Assembly (NCBI GenBank): GCA_902613805.1
Contig: CACMIV010000003.1
Location: 100,585-164,584 of the forward strand
Source: an uncultured Pelagibacteraceae bacterium
Lineage (GTDB): Bacteria > Pseudomonadota > Alphaproteobacteria > Pelagibacterales > AG-422-B15
Length of the DNA stretch: 64,000 nucleotides
Direction of reading: 5' to 3'
The first letter of the stretch is position 1; every line of letters starts with the position of its first letter. The translations under genes were made by a program, and so were the position numbers. The notes below the pieces were generated by a model. That model was given only the letters and a program-made list of their open reading frames with translations, had not been told where the DNA came from and did not search any database. This document shows positions 31,730 through 40,074 of the stretch, piece after piece.

Positions 31730-32402
31730 TATGTATATCTTCAAAAATAATATTATCTGCAAACTTCTTTGACAAATTATACTTTTCCGTATTATTGATT
31801 GTCCAAGTTAATAGTGGAATATTATTCTTCCTTATACTTTGAATATTTCTGATACTTATTTTTTCTACATCAACCGCTAAAAAATTAATGCCTAGATGAG
31901 AAATCTCTTTAAAATCGATGTTATCATTACTAGTTATTAGGCCTGTTTTATAAAATGGAGCATTGATTTTAAACCATTCACACATTTTATAATCAAATGA
32001 CTGCAAAGCAATTTCCCCATTATAAGCTCGAATTATTTCGATTAATCTCTCTTCAATTTCAGGATTAAAACCAGATTTTATTTCAATTAATATAGGTGTT
32101 TGGCCATCTACTAAATGCAGCATCTCATCAAGTGATGGTATTTTACAATCTGTGTCTAAAAGCTTAAGTTTTCTTATTTCGTTTGTACTTAGATCATTAA
32201 TTTTAGAATTTATTCCACACATCCTTTTTAAATCATAATCATGAAATACTATAATTTCTTTATCCTTAGATAAGACAATATCACATTCAATTGCAAGGTT
32301 GTGTTTCATTGCATTTTCAAATGCTTCCAAAGAATTTTCAATGATTAATTTTTTATCATGAAGCCCTCTATGGGCAATCGGACGATCAAGAAAAGGACTC
32401 AT
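31716..32402 (-). CDS. Glycerophosphodiester phosphodiesterase family protein (first copy)
   Basis: This family cleaves glycerophosphodiesters to glycerol-3-phosphate and an alcohol. The 228-residue protein is a short cytoplasmic form without signal peptide. The catalytic pattern is visible: AHRGLHD near residue 10, ENSLEAF, the metal-binding ECDIVLS (about residue 38) and VFHDYDLKR, then EIKSG. It lies in a packed minus-strand set, sharing one base with the RidA-like gene upstream and 14 with panC downstream. A second, less similar copy is at 60158-60907. Confidence 0.88.
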   Translation of the reverse strand: MSPFLDRPIAHRGLHDKKLIIENSLEAFENAMKHNLAIECDIVLSKDKEIIVFHDYDLKRMCGINSKINDLSTNEIRKLKLLDTDCKIPSLDEMLHLVDGQTPILIEIKSGFNPEIEERLIEIIRAYNGEIALQSFDYKMCEWFKINAPFYKTGLITSNDNIDFKEISHLGINFLAVDVEKISIRNIQSIRKNNIPLLTWTINNTEKYNLSKKFADNIIFEDIHNEIS

Positions 32403-32866
32403 TATTTCAGAATTTCAAATATTGATGCAACTTCAACACTAGCATTTTTTGGAAGGGAGTTTGCTCCCACAGCAATTCTTGAATGCTGTCCTTTTTCTCC
32501 CATAATATCACAAACAACATCTGACGCACCATTGATGACTAGAGGATGGTCAGAAAATGAATGATCAGCATTTACGTAACCAGCAACATGAATACAATTA
32601 AAATCACTAAGTTCACATGTCGGGTTTAGCTGATCTAATATAGACAAAGTATTGAGCATACATATGCGTGATCCATATGATGCCTCCTTAATGTCAGTTT
32701 CTGATGGAACTTTACCAGTTATAATTTTTTCATCATCTATAGGAAGTTGCCCCGATACATAAACTAAGTTACCTATTTTTTTAAAAGGCAAATAATTCCC
32801 AAGAGTTACAAGCTTAAATTGCTTATAATCTTTTTCTACTTCGAGTATTTTATCCGCTAACTTCAT
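32402..32866 (-). CDS. RidA/YjgF-family protein
   Basis: RidA proteins hydrolyse reactive enamine/imine intermediates made by PLP enzymes, though many subfamilies have unknown roles. I start at the ATG at 32866, giving 154 residues (MKLADKILEVEKD). An upstream ATG adds a segment overlapping the HAD gene that does not fit the family. VYVSGQLP and the C-terminal HSRIAVGANSLPKNASVEV region, including the arginine of the substrate site, are visible. The sequence resembles the Rid subgroup found beside phosphodiesterases rather than canonical RidA. It overlaps the HAD gene by 17 bases. Confidence 0.82.
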   Translation of the reverse strand: MKLADKILEVEKDYKQFKLVTLGNYLPFKKIGNLVYVSGQLPIDDEKIITGKVPSETDIKEASYGSRICMLNTLSILDQLNPTCELSDFNCIHVAGYVNADHSFSDHPLVINGASDVVCDIMGEKGQHSRIAVGANSLPKNASVEVASIFEILK

Positions 32867-33515
32867 TAATAAGAAAATTATATATATCTTTCCAACTATA
32901 TGCACGAAAATCTGCCTCTTTAGGCGAAACTGCAAGTTTAGATAATCGTTCATCCGATATGAAATGAATAGTTTTAGATTTCGATACTTCTTCTTTTACG
33001 GAGGATATGTGGGGAGCTAAATCATCTATAAAAAAAACTTTTTCATTAAAGTCTCTAATTAATTCTTTAATTACCAACCCTTTTGGTCCATTTCCGGCAA
33101 TTATTTGAAGATTAAGGCCATTCTTTTGAAAACAATACTTTCTATCATCCAAATATTTGAATGGAATATTAGTCAGCACTAAAATTTGAAAATTAGAGTC
33201 CAGAAGTTTATTGATAAAGTGTATTGATCCTTCAACAAAAGTTATATCTTTTGACTCAGTTCGAAAAAAATCGTCTAAATATTCAAGTATAACTTCATTA
33301 GATAGAACTTCATCAGTTCCTTTTTGTTTTATATTTCCAAAAAGAGCGTATGAAGTTAGGTCATACCAAAATCCTTTTTTTTCTAAATAAATTTCAAAGC
33401 ATTTTACAAAATTTAATAAGACTTCGTCAGCATCAGTTATAAGCAGTGGTTTATTCTTTAATAGAGTAGCTTTGCTTATTTGCTTTTGAAGGCCATCAGA
33501 TAGCTTATGTGACAC
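32850..33515 (-). CDS. HAD-superfamily hydrolase
   Basis: The 221-residue protein shows the HAD motifs in order: motif I DADEVLLNF (about residues 27-35, nucleophilic Asp), motif II LTN near residue 116, a lysine in NGPKGLVIK near 145, and motif IV FIDDL near 165. A phosphatase activity is likely but the substrate is unknown. It sits 3 bases after the aldehyde dehydrogenase and overlaps the RidA-like gene by 17 bases, so it is part of one minus-strand operon. It cannot be assigned to a named enzyme. Confidence 0.78.
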   Translation of the reverse strand: MSHKLSDGLQKQISKATLLKNKPLLITDADEVLLNFVKCFEIYLEKKGFWYDLTSYALFGNIKQKGTDEVLSNEVILEYLDDFFRTESKDITFVEGSIHFINKLLDSNFQILVLTNIPFKYLDDRKYCFQKNGLNLQIIAGNGPKGLVIKELIRDFNEKVFFIDDLAPHISSVKEEVSKSKTIHFISDERLSKLAVSPKEADFRAYSWKDIYNFLINEVSG

Positions 33516-33518
33516 TAA

Positions 33519-35009
33519 TTACTTAACTTCTATCAATGTTAGTTTTGTTTGAGTATATTGGCCAAGAGCTTCCAGAGATTTATCTCTTCCAGAACCTGAC
33601 TGCTTGTATCCACCGTGAGGTAAAGACATATCTCCATCGCTCAAACTGTTTATCAGAACTTTTCCACTTTTAATTCTTTTTGCAAGCTTATGTACTTTAT
33701 TTAAATCATTAGACCATATCATTGCATTAAGTCCATAATGAGTATCATTTGCTATTTGAAGAGCTTCATCTTCATTTTCAAAATCTATGGCACATAATAC
33801 TGGTCCGAAAATTTCCTCTTTAGCAACAGTCATTGAATTTTGAACATCTTTAAAGACCGTAGGACTTACATAGTAGCCACCTGAATCTTGAAGCACCTGA
33901 TCTCCACCAGTTATAACATTCGCACCTTCAGATTTGCCTTTATCTATATAATTCATGATTCTTTCAGTTTGGGTTTTATCGACTATCGAGCCCATTAAAG
34001 TGTTTGGATCAAATGGGTTACCTGGCATCCAAGGTTTAGAGTAGCTTACGACCTTTTCTAAAAATTCGTCTTTTATCGATTTTTGAAGTAGCAACCTAGA
34101 GGGCGCATCACATACCTGACCACTGTTTCCAAACATGCCATCAGCTGCCATTTTTGCAGCATGGTCTAAGTCAGGTGCATCTGCAAATATTATGTTTGGA
34201 GACTTTCCTCCACACTCCAGTGAAACCCTCTTCATGTTGGATTCACCTGCATAAGATAAAAAATATCTTCCAACTTCAGTAGATCCAGTAAATCCAAGTT
34301 TATCAACATCCATGTGAGTTCCTAATGCTTTTCCTGCAGTAGGACCATAACCAGGCACTACATTGAAGACTCCTTCAGGAATACCAGCTTCCATTGCTAG
34401 TTCGGCAACTCTTAACGCAGATAAAGGTGATTGTTCTGCGGGTTTTAAAATAAAACTATTTCCAGTTGCTAACGCAGGTGCAAATTTCCAACAAGCCATT
34501 AACAAAGGAAAATTCCAAGGAGTTACTGCTCCAACTACACCCAGAGGTTCTTTTGTGATAGTTGCAATCAAATTATCACTTGTTGGAGCTACATCATCAT
34601 AAAGTTTATCAATTGCCTCAGCATACCATTTTGTACAATTAATACATGCCGCTATATCGCCTGTTGCTCTAGTTATAGGCTTACCCATGTTTAAAGTTTC
34701 TAGCAAGCCAAGTTCTAGAATATTTTTTTTCATTAAGTCAGCGAAATTAAATAGAATTTTTTTTCTTTTTGAAGGAGCCATTCTAGACCATGACCCTTTT
34801 TCAAATACATCGCGCGCAGCTTTGACAGCTATGTTTATATCGTCAACGTCACATTCTGAAACGCTAGTTATTATTGATCCATCAACAGGGCTGATGCTCT
34901 CAAACGTTTTGCCAGTTACTGAATTAATATAGTTTCCATTAATAAAAGCCTGGTTTTTAAAATCCAGAGATGATTTCTTTTCCATCACATCATTTAGAGC
35001 GAGAGCCAT
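33519..35009 (-). CDS. Aldehyde dehydrogenase, PuuC-like
   Basis: This is an NAD(P)-dependent aldehyde dehydrogenase of 496 residues. Catalytic Cys300 lies in GNSGQVCDAPSRL, Glu265 in RVSLECGGKS, and the cofactor loop is GFTGSTEVG. The whole-length similarity, including the DGDMSLPHGGYKQSGSGRDKS C-terminal part, is closest to gamma-glutamyl-gamma-aminobutyraldehyde dehydrogenase (PuuC). Betaine or trimethylaminobutyraldehyde dehydrogenase activity is also possible. AAAGG 7 bases before the ATG is a Shine-Dalgarno. It leads the operon with HAD, RidA-like, phosphodiesterase and panC. Confidence 0.88.
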   Translation of the reverse strand: MALALNDVMEKKSSLDFKNQAFINGNYINSVTGKTFESISPVDGSIITSVSECDVDDINIAVKAARDVFEKGSWSRMAPSKRKKILFNFADLMKKNILELGLLETLNMGKPITRATGDIAACINCTKWYAEAIDKLYDDVAPTSDNLIATITKEPLGVVGAVTPWNFPLLMACWKFAPALATGNSFILKPAEQSPLSALRVAELAMEAGIPEGVFNVVPGYGPTAGKALGTHMDVDKLGFTGSTEVGRYFLSYAGESNMKRVSLECGGKSPNIIFADAPDLDHAAKMAADGMFGNSGQVCDAPSRLLLQKSIKDEFLEKVVSYSKPWMPGNPFDPNTLMGSIVDKTQTERIMNYIDKGKSEGANVITGGDQVLQDSGGYYVSPTVFKDVQNSMTVAKEEIFGPVLCAIDFENEDEALQIANDTHYGLNAMIWSNDLNKVHKLAKRIKSGKVLINSLSDGDMSLPHGGYKQSGSGRDKSLEALGQYTQTKLTLIEVK

Positions 35010-35050
35010 AGTTAACCTTTCAACTTGTTAATAATTTAATTTTTGTAAAG

Positions 35051-35056
35051 ATTATA
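35051..35056 (-). promoter_or_regulatory. TATAAT -10 candidate for the aldehyde dehydrogenase operon
   Basis: On the minus strand TATAAT occupies 35056 to 35051 in the 62-base gap after topA. It would give a leader of about 35 bases with an AAAGG Shine-Dalgarno (35020-35016). No good -35 hexamer is visible, so this is tentative. Confidence 0.3.
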
Positions 35057-35071
35057 AAGATACAGGTTTTT

Positions 35072-37642
35072 TTATTTTTTAGAAGATTTTTTCTTTTTCT
35101 TTCCTGTTTTTTCTAGTTTTTTTTCAATCAAATCAATAGCTTCTTCCATTAGAATTTCCTCAGGGTCAATATTATCGGGAATTGTGGCATTAATACTTTT
35201 ATATTTAATATAGGGCCCGAACTTCCCTTTCATCACTTTGATTGGTTTTTTATCATCAGGATGTTCTCCTAAAGTTTTGATTTCAGATGAACTTTTAAGT
35301 CTACCAGGCTTTGCATTAGCAAGCAGAGAAACTGCTCTATTAATACCAATATCAAAAATTTCAGAATTATCTTCAAGGCTAGCATTTTTATCACCACAAT
35401 TAATGTAACCACCATAGCGGCCATAATTCACAGTAATAATTTCACCTGTTTCAGGATGACCGCCTATCTCTCTTGGTAAACTTAATAAATACTGGGCTTT
35501 CTCTAAATCAATTACAGACGGGGAAATTCCTTTGGGTACTGAAGCTCTCTTTGGCTTTTCTTTTTCAACTACGTCACCAAGCTGAACGTATGGCCCAAAT
35601 CTTCCATTCAATAATTTAATATCCTGTTTTGACTCAACATCTTTTCCAAGAATTGTATCTTCAAATGCTTCCTTAATTTTTTTATGTGAGATAGGTCTAG
35701 TGAACTTACAATCGGGATAGTTGGAACAGCCTACGAACGCACCAAATCGACTTACTTTAAGACTTAGTTCACCTTCACAGTTTTCAGAAGGGCAACTTCT
35801 TGAAATTGCCTTTTCTCCGTTACTTTCTTCTTTTTGCTCAAATATATGGGACTTAAGAATTTCATTTAAATTATCCAATATATTAGTAATTCTCAAATCA
35901 GTAACATCACCTACATTTGTAGAAAAATTTTTCCAAAAATTTTCTAAGAATTCAGTCCATTTTATTTTTCCAGAAGTAATTTCGTCAAGTGATTCTTCCA
36001 TTCCAGCAGTAAACTCATAATCAATGTACTTTGAGAAAAATCCTTTAAGAAACGCTGTTATCAATATTGCTCTATCAACAGGTACAAACCTATTTTTATC
36101 AAGTTCAACATAATTTCTTGTTTTTAGAACAGATATTATACTTGCGTAGGTTGAAGGTCTTCCGATGCCCAATTCTTCTAATTTTTTTACTAAACTTGCT
36201 TCAGAGTATCTAGGGGGTGGGAGAGTAAAATGCTGTGTTTTTGTTGGTGAAACTGACTCTATCCTCATTCCTTTAGAAATAGCGGGTAATGTAACTTCGT
36301 CTTCATCTTCCTCACTTTCATCTTTTTTAATTTGTTCATCACTTTTTACTTTAAACTCACTATAAATATTTAAAAACCCATCAAATTTTACCACAGAACC
36401 GTTTGCTCTCAGTTTCAATTCATTCTTTTCAGATCTGATATCAATAGCTGTTCTTTCAAATACAGCAGAACTCATTTGACTTGCAAGTGCCCTTTTCCAT
36501 ATTAACGAGTATAATTTTAAGCTATCAGTATCTAAATATTTTGAAACCTGATCAGGTATTAATTCAACATCAGTAGGTCGAATTCCCTCATGAGCTTCTT
36601 GAGCGTTTTTAGCTTTTTTTGATTTGTAAGTTCTTACTTCATTAGGGCAATACCCATTCTCAAAATTTTTTTTCAAATAGTTTCTATACGTTTCAATGGC
36701 TTCTTTAGATATATCAGTACTATCAGTACGCATATAGGTTATTAAACCAACTGTTTCGCCATTAATTTCAATACCTTGAAATAATTTTTGTGCAATTTGC
36801 ATTGTTCGAGAAGCGCCAAAACCATAAATACTTGATGCAGTTTGTTGAAGTGTTGAGGTGGAAAAAGGTGGTTCTGGATTTCTAGATGCTGGTTTTTTTG
36901 TAATATCTATTATTTCAAATTTATTATCTGAGAATAAGTTTACAATTTTTTTTGCATCATCTTCAGACTTAAAGCTAAATTTTTCTATTTTTTTGCCTTT
37001 TACAGAAAGTAAATTAGCATCTATATTAAAGCCATCCTCAAATTTTACATTACCTTTAATTTTCCAATATTCATCAGGTTCGAAAGATTCAATTGCAAGT
37101 TCACGTTCACATATCAATCTTAAGGCAACAGATTGAACCCTTCCTGCTGACTTGGCTCCCGGTAACTTTCTCCATAATACTGGCGATAAATTAAAGCCAA
37201 ATAGATAATCCAGTGCTCTTCGAGCTAAATAGGCGTCTACAAGATCAGTATCAATATCTCTTGGATTGGCAATTCCATTTTTTACTGCATTCTTTGTGAT
37301 CTCACTAAAGACAACTCTTTTGACAGTTTTATCTTTTAATAATTTTTTTTTATTTAATAGTTCAACAATGTGCCATGCAATTGCTTCACCTTCTCTATCT
37401 GGGTCAGTTGCAAGATAAAGAGTAGATGCATCAGCACTGGCATCATAAATTTCTTTCATATGTTTCTTTGAAGTTGAAGATACTTCCCATTCAAAGGCAA
37501 AATTGTTTTCTGGATCTACCGAACCATTTTTAGATGGCAAATCACGAACATGACCAAAACTTGCGAGTACATTGAACTCACTTCCTAAGTATTTATTTAT
37601 TGTTTTAGCCTTAGCTGGGCTTTCTACTATTACTAAATTCAT
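35072..37642 (-). CDS. topA: DNA topoisomerase I
   Basis: TopA relaxes negative supercoils behind RNA polymerase. The 856-residue protein has the TOPRIM domain (IVESPAKAKTI at residue 4, DPDREGEAIAWHI at about 80), the catalytic tyrosine 303 in GLITYMRTDSTD, a C4 zinc finger (CPSENCEG...CSNYPDC, about residues 622-650) and further C-terminal repeats with GRYGGYINCG. The tail is lysine-rich. It is separated from plsY by 87 bases, and the dprA gene often found here is absent. Confidence 0.98.
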   Translation of the reverse strand: MNLVIVESPAKAKTINKYLGSEFNVLASFGHVRDLPSKNGSVDPENNFAFEWEVSSTSKKHMKEIYDASADASTLYLATDPDREGEAIAWHIVELLNKKKLLKDKTVKRVVFSEITKNAVKNGIANPRDIDTDLVDAYLARRALDYLFGFNLSPVLWRKLPGAKSAGRVQSVALRLICERELAIESFEPDEYWKIKGNVKFEDGFNIDANLLSVKGKKIEKFSFKSEDDAKKIVNLFSDNKFEIIDITKKPASRNPEPPFSTSTLQQTASSIYGFGASRTMQIAQKLFQGIEINGETVGLITYMRTDSTDISKEAIETYRNYLKKNFENGYCPNEVRTYKSKKAKNAQEAHEGIRPTDVELIPDQVSKYLDTDSLKLYSLIWKRALASQMSSAVFERTAIDIRSEKNELKLRANGSVVKFDGFLNIYSEFKVKSDEQIKKDESEEDEDEVTLPAISKGMRIESVSPTKTQHFTLPPPRYSEASLVKKLEELGIGRPSTYASIISVLKTRNYVELDKNRFVPVDRAILITAFLKGFFSKYIDYEFTAGMEESLDEITSGKIKWTEFLENFWKNFSTNVGDVTDLRITNILDNLNEILKSHIFEQKEESNGEKAISRSCPSENCEGELSLKVSRFGAFVGCSNYPDCKFTRPISHKKIKEAFEDTILGKDVESKQDIKLLNGRFGPYVQLGDVVEKEKPKRASVPKGISPSVIDLEKAQYLLSLPREIGGHPETGEIITVNYGRYGGYINCGDKNASLEDNSEIFDIGINRAVSLLANAKPGRLKSSSEIKTLGEHPDDKKPIKVMKGKFGPYIKYKSINATIPDNIDPEEILMEEAIDLIEKKLEKTGKKKKKSSKK

Positions 37643-37661
37643 ATCCTTATAAACGCGCTCT

Positions 37662-37688
37662 TTAATATATTTTTGTGAGCTTTGTCAA
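37662..37688 (-). promoter_or_regulatory. Candidate promoter for topA
   Basis: On the minus strand a perfect TTGACA runs from 37688 to 37683, followed after 15 bases by TATTAA (37667 to 37662), inside the 87-base gap before topA. Other AT-rich hexamers at 16-17 bases are possible as the -10. TAAGGAT just before the ATG serves as a tight Shine-Dalgarno. Confidence 0.4.
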
Positions 37689-37729
37689 ATTTTCACAAAA
37701 AATAGTTTATAATTGGCAGAATATAAGGC

Positions 37730-38311
37730 TTAATACAATTTCTTTTCTTCACGCTTTAATAAGCGATTTATATTTTCATGATGAGAAAAGATCATAATTA
37801 GATTTATAATTAAACACATAAAAGAAACGTTGAAATCAAAATAAAATAATGAAAATAACGAAGTTAAATTTGCGGAAAGCAAACTTGCTAGTGACGAATA
37901 TCTATAAATTAAAAAAATTATAATCCAACTTAACCCAAGAGCTAAAAATAAATAAAAATTAATTGCAAATATAATTCCCATAAACGAAGCATATCCTTTA
38001 CCCCCTTTTAAATCATCAAGCCATATAGGAAATATATGACCAAATAGAATAAAAGTTCCAGATATAAAAAGTAAATTATCATTGATTGCCAGAGAAAGGG
38101 TTATTGGTATTAATGCTTTAAAAAAATCAACAAATAATGTAATTCCTGCAGCTAAGAAGTTTCCAGTTCTTAATACGTTCGTAGCCCCAATATTTCCTGA
38201 GCCAATACTTTTAAGCTCCCCTAAACTGAATAACCTTGATACCAAAATACCAGTTGGAATTGATCCCATAAGGTAGGAAAAGTAAATAACTAAAATTATC
38301 TCGAAAATCAT
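37730..38311 (-). CDS. plsY: Glycerol-3-phosphate acyltransferase PlsY
   Basis: PlsY acylates glycerol-3-phosphate with acyl-phosphate, the first step of membrane phospholipid synthesis, in the inner membrane. I start it at the ATG at 38311, where ATGA overlaps the pyrB stop (193 residues). An earlier ATG would add seven residues inside pyrB. The three family motifs are visible: GSIPTGILV, GSGNIGATNVLR and GGKGYASFMG, set among five hydrophobic segments. Confidence 0.95.
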   Translation of the reverse strand: MIFEIILVIYFSYLMGSIPTGILVSRLFSLGELKSIGSGNIGATNVLRTGNFLAAGITLFVDFFKALIPITLSLAINDNLLFISGTFILFGHIFPIWLDDLKGGKGYASFMGIIFAINFYLFLALGLSWIIIFLIYRYSSLASLLSANLTSLFSLFYFDFNVSFMCLIINLIMIFSHHENINRLLKREEKKLY

Positions 38312-39246
38312 TTCACCATAATTGACAAACAAGCCATACGAACAGCTACTCCATTTTCAACCTGTTCTGTTATCACTGATTTATTTACATCATCAGCTAG
38401 TTTATTCTCTATTTCTACGCCTCGATTTATTGGACCAGGGTGAAGCACTAGTACTTCAGGTTTTGCTGATTTTAACTTTTCATAAGTAAGTCCAAAACTT
38501 TTAAAATAATCATCTGCTGATGGAAGATTTAAATCTTTTATCCTTTCATTTTGGATTCTAAGCATCATCACTATATCAGCATCTTTTATGCCATCTTCTA
38601 AATTTGTGAACGTTTCAACATCATATTTATCTAAATCTTTTGGTTTAAAATAATCAGGAAATACGAATCTAACTTTTGATTTCATTTTATTTAGAAGATA
38701 GTAGTTTGATCTTGCTACTCGACTATGTTCAAGATCACCACATATTGAAACTGTGATATCATTAAGTTTTCGATTATGATTTATAATTGTATAAGCATCA
38801 AGCAATGCTTGTGTGGGGTGTTCATTAACACCTTCTCCAGCATTAATAACAGGACATTCTAATATTTTAGCAATTTCTTTTGAGGCATTATTTTCTCCAT
38901 GTCTGATAATTACTAGATCAGGGTTCATTGCCCCTAAAGTTTGAGCAGTATCAAATAAACTTTCACCTTTTCTTAATGAGGATCCTTCAATATTCATATT
39001 AATTACATCAGCACCTAATCTTTTAGCAGCTATCTCAAAAGAGATTAGTGTTCTTGTAGAGGGTTCAAAAAAAAGGTTTATAATTGTTCTACCTTTTAAA
39101 ATTGGTATTTTTTTATCTTTTTCTTTGTTGTGTTCTTTGAAAGTTTTACTGAGTTCTAAAATGCTATTTATATCCTCAATGTTAAGGTCTTTTATGCCAT
39201 GCAGATGGGTTTGAGAGATTTTAGGAATTTTAGTGTTTTCAAGCAT
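38308..39246 (-). CDS. pyrB: Aspartate carbamoyltransferase catalytic subunit
   Basis: PyrB joins carbamoyl phosphate and aspartate, committing carbon to pyrimidine synthesis. The 312-residue protein has the carbamoyl-phosphate site FFEPSTRTLISFE (about residue 55), the RKGES loop, NEHPTQALLDAYTI (about residue 140) and LHPGPINRG. It shares one base with ruvX and four with plsY. In many alphaproteobacteria pyrC follows directly, but here it is absent. pyrE is at 49333, far away. Confidence 0.97.
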   Translation of the reverse strand: MLENTKIPKISQTHLHGIKDLNIEDINSILELSKTFKEHNKEKDKKIPILKGRTIINLFFEPSTRTLISFEIAAKRLGADVINMNIEGSSLRKGESLFDTAQTLGAMNPDLVIIRHGENNASKEIAKILECPVINAGEGVNEHPTQALLDAYTIINHNRKLNDITVSICGDLEHSRVARSNYYLLNKMKSKVRFVFPDYFKPKDLDKYDVETFTNLEDGIKDADIVMMLRIQNERIKDLNLPSADDYFKSFGLTYEKLKSAKPEVLVLHPGPINRGVEIENKLADDVNKSVITEQVENGVAVRMACLSIMVK

Positions 39247-39737
39247 TAATTCATTCTTTTAATATAATTTAATGCACCTTCCAAGATAAATGCTGAAGCA
39301 AGACTATCAATTTCTTTTTTTTCATTATGGGTAGTTTTTCTGCTTTTAGAATTATCTGTATATAATTTTTCCACAGCAACAGAAGAAAGTCTCTCATCCC
39401 AAAAACAATAGGGAATATTTAAAGACAAATTTATGGCTCTTGATTTATCGCGGATTGATTGAGCACTTTTTCCCTCACTTCCATCCATATTTAATGGCAG
39501 TCCAATGATGAGAGCTTTAACTTCATGAAGTTTAACTATCTCATTTATTTCTTTTAGAAAGTCTTTCATATTTGAATATTTAATAGTTCTTAATGGTAGA
39601 GCCCCTGTCATATCTGATGTAGAAATTGCGACTCCAATTCTTTTACTACCAATATCCAATCCTAGAATTTTATGGTTACTTTCCACTAATGACTTAAATT
39701 CTGTGATATCTACTTCTTTTTTTGTTTCATTAGTCAT
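39246..39737 (-). CDS. ruvX: Putative Holliday-junction resolvase / pre-16S rRNA nuclease RuvX (YqgF)
   Basis: YqgF proteins have an RNase H-like fold and process the 5' end of pre-16S rRNA; the older resolvase name remains in databases. From the ATG at 39737 it is 163 residues, and a start six codons upstream is possible. The GLDIGSKRIGVAIS motif (about residues 28-41), the LIIGLPLNMDGSEG segment and the DERLSSVAVE motif carry the acidic active-site residues. It diverges from gatC across 49 bases. Confidence 0.92.
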   Translation of the reverse strand: MTNETKKEVDITEFKSLVESNHKILGLDIGSKRIGVAISTSDMTGALPLRTIKYSNMKDFLKEINEIVKLHEVKALIIGLPLNMDGSEGKSAQSIRDKSRAINLSLNIPYCFWDERLSSVAVEKLYTDNSKSRKTTHNEKKEIDSLASAFILEGALNYIKRMN

Positions 39738-39786
39738 TTTTTGACTGTATATCATACATTAATTTAAGTTAGTACCTCTTATAAAT

Positions 39787-40074
39787 ATGGAATTTGATAA
39801 GAAAAGTCTTTTAAAACTTGGTAAGTTAGCAAGAATTTCAATCAGTGAAGATAAACTCAATAATCTTAGTAAGGATCTTAATTCAATCTTAGAATTTGTT
39901 GATCAGTTAAAAGAAATTAATACTGATCAAGTTGATCCAACTTCTAATTCCCTTAATCAAGCATTAGAAGTTAGAGATGATAAAGTAGATAATCAGAATA
40001 GTACTGAAGATGTACTAGAAAATGCACCTGAAAAAGAAATGGACTTCTTTGTTGTTCCAAAAGTGATCGAATAA
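39787..40074 (+). CDS. gatC: Asp/Glu-tRNA amidotransferase subunit C
   Basis: GatC stabilises the GatCAB complex that amidates misacylated Glu-tRNA(Gln) and, in some species, Asp-tRNA(Asn). The 95-residue protein has the typical [18 protein letters not shown] start and [28 protein letters not shown] lies immediately before the ATG. It shares one base with gatA (TAATG). Its length and context leave little doubt. Confidence 0.94.
   Translation: MEFDKKSLLKLGKLARISISEDKLNNLSKDLNSILEFVDQLKEINTDQVDPTSNSLNQALEVRDDKVDNQNSTEDVLENAPEKEMDFFVVPKVIE

Noticed and set aside
32867..32953. Upstream ATG that would give the RidA-like protein a hydrophobic N-terminus
   Set aside because: RidA proteins are soluble and start near MKLADKIL here; the added segment overlaps the HAD gene in another frame.
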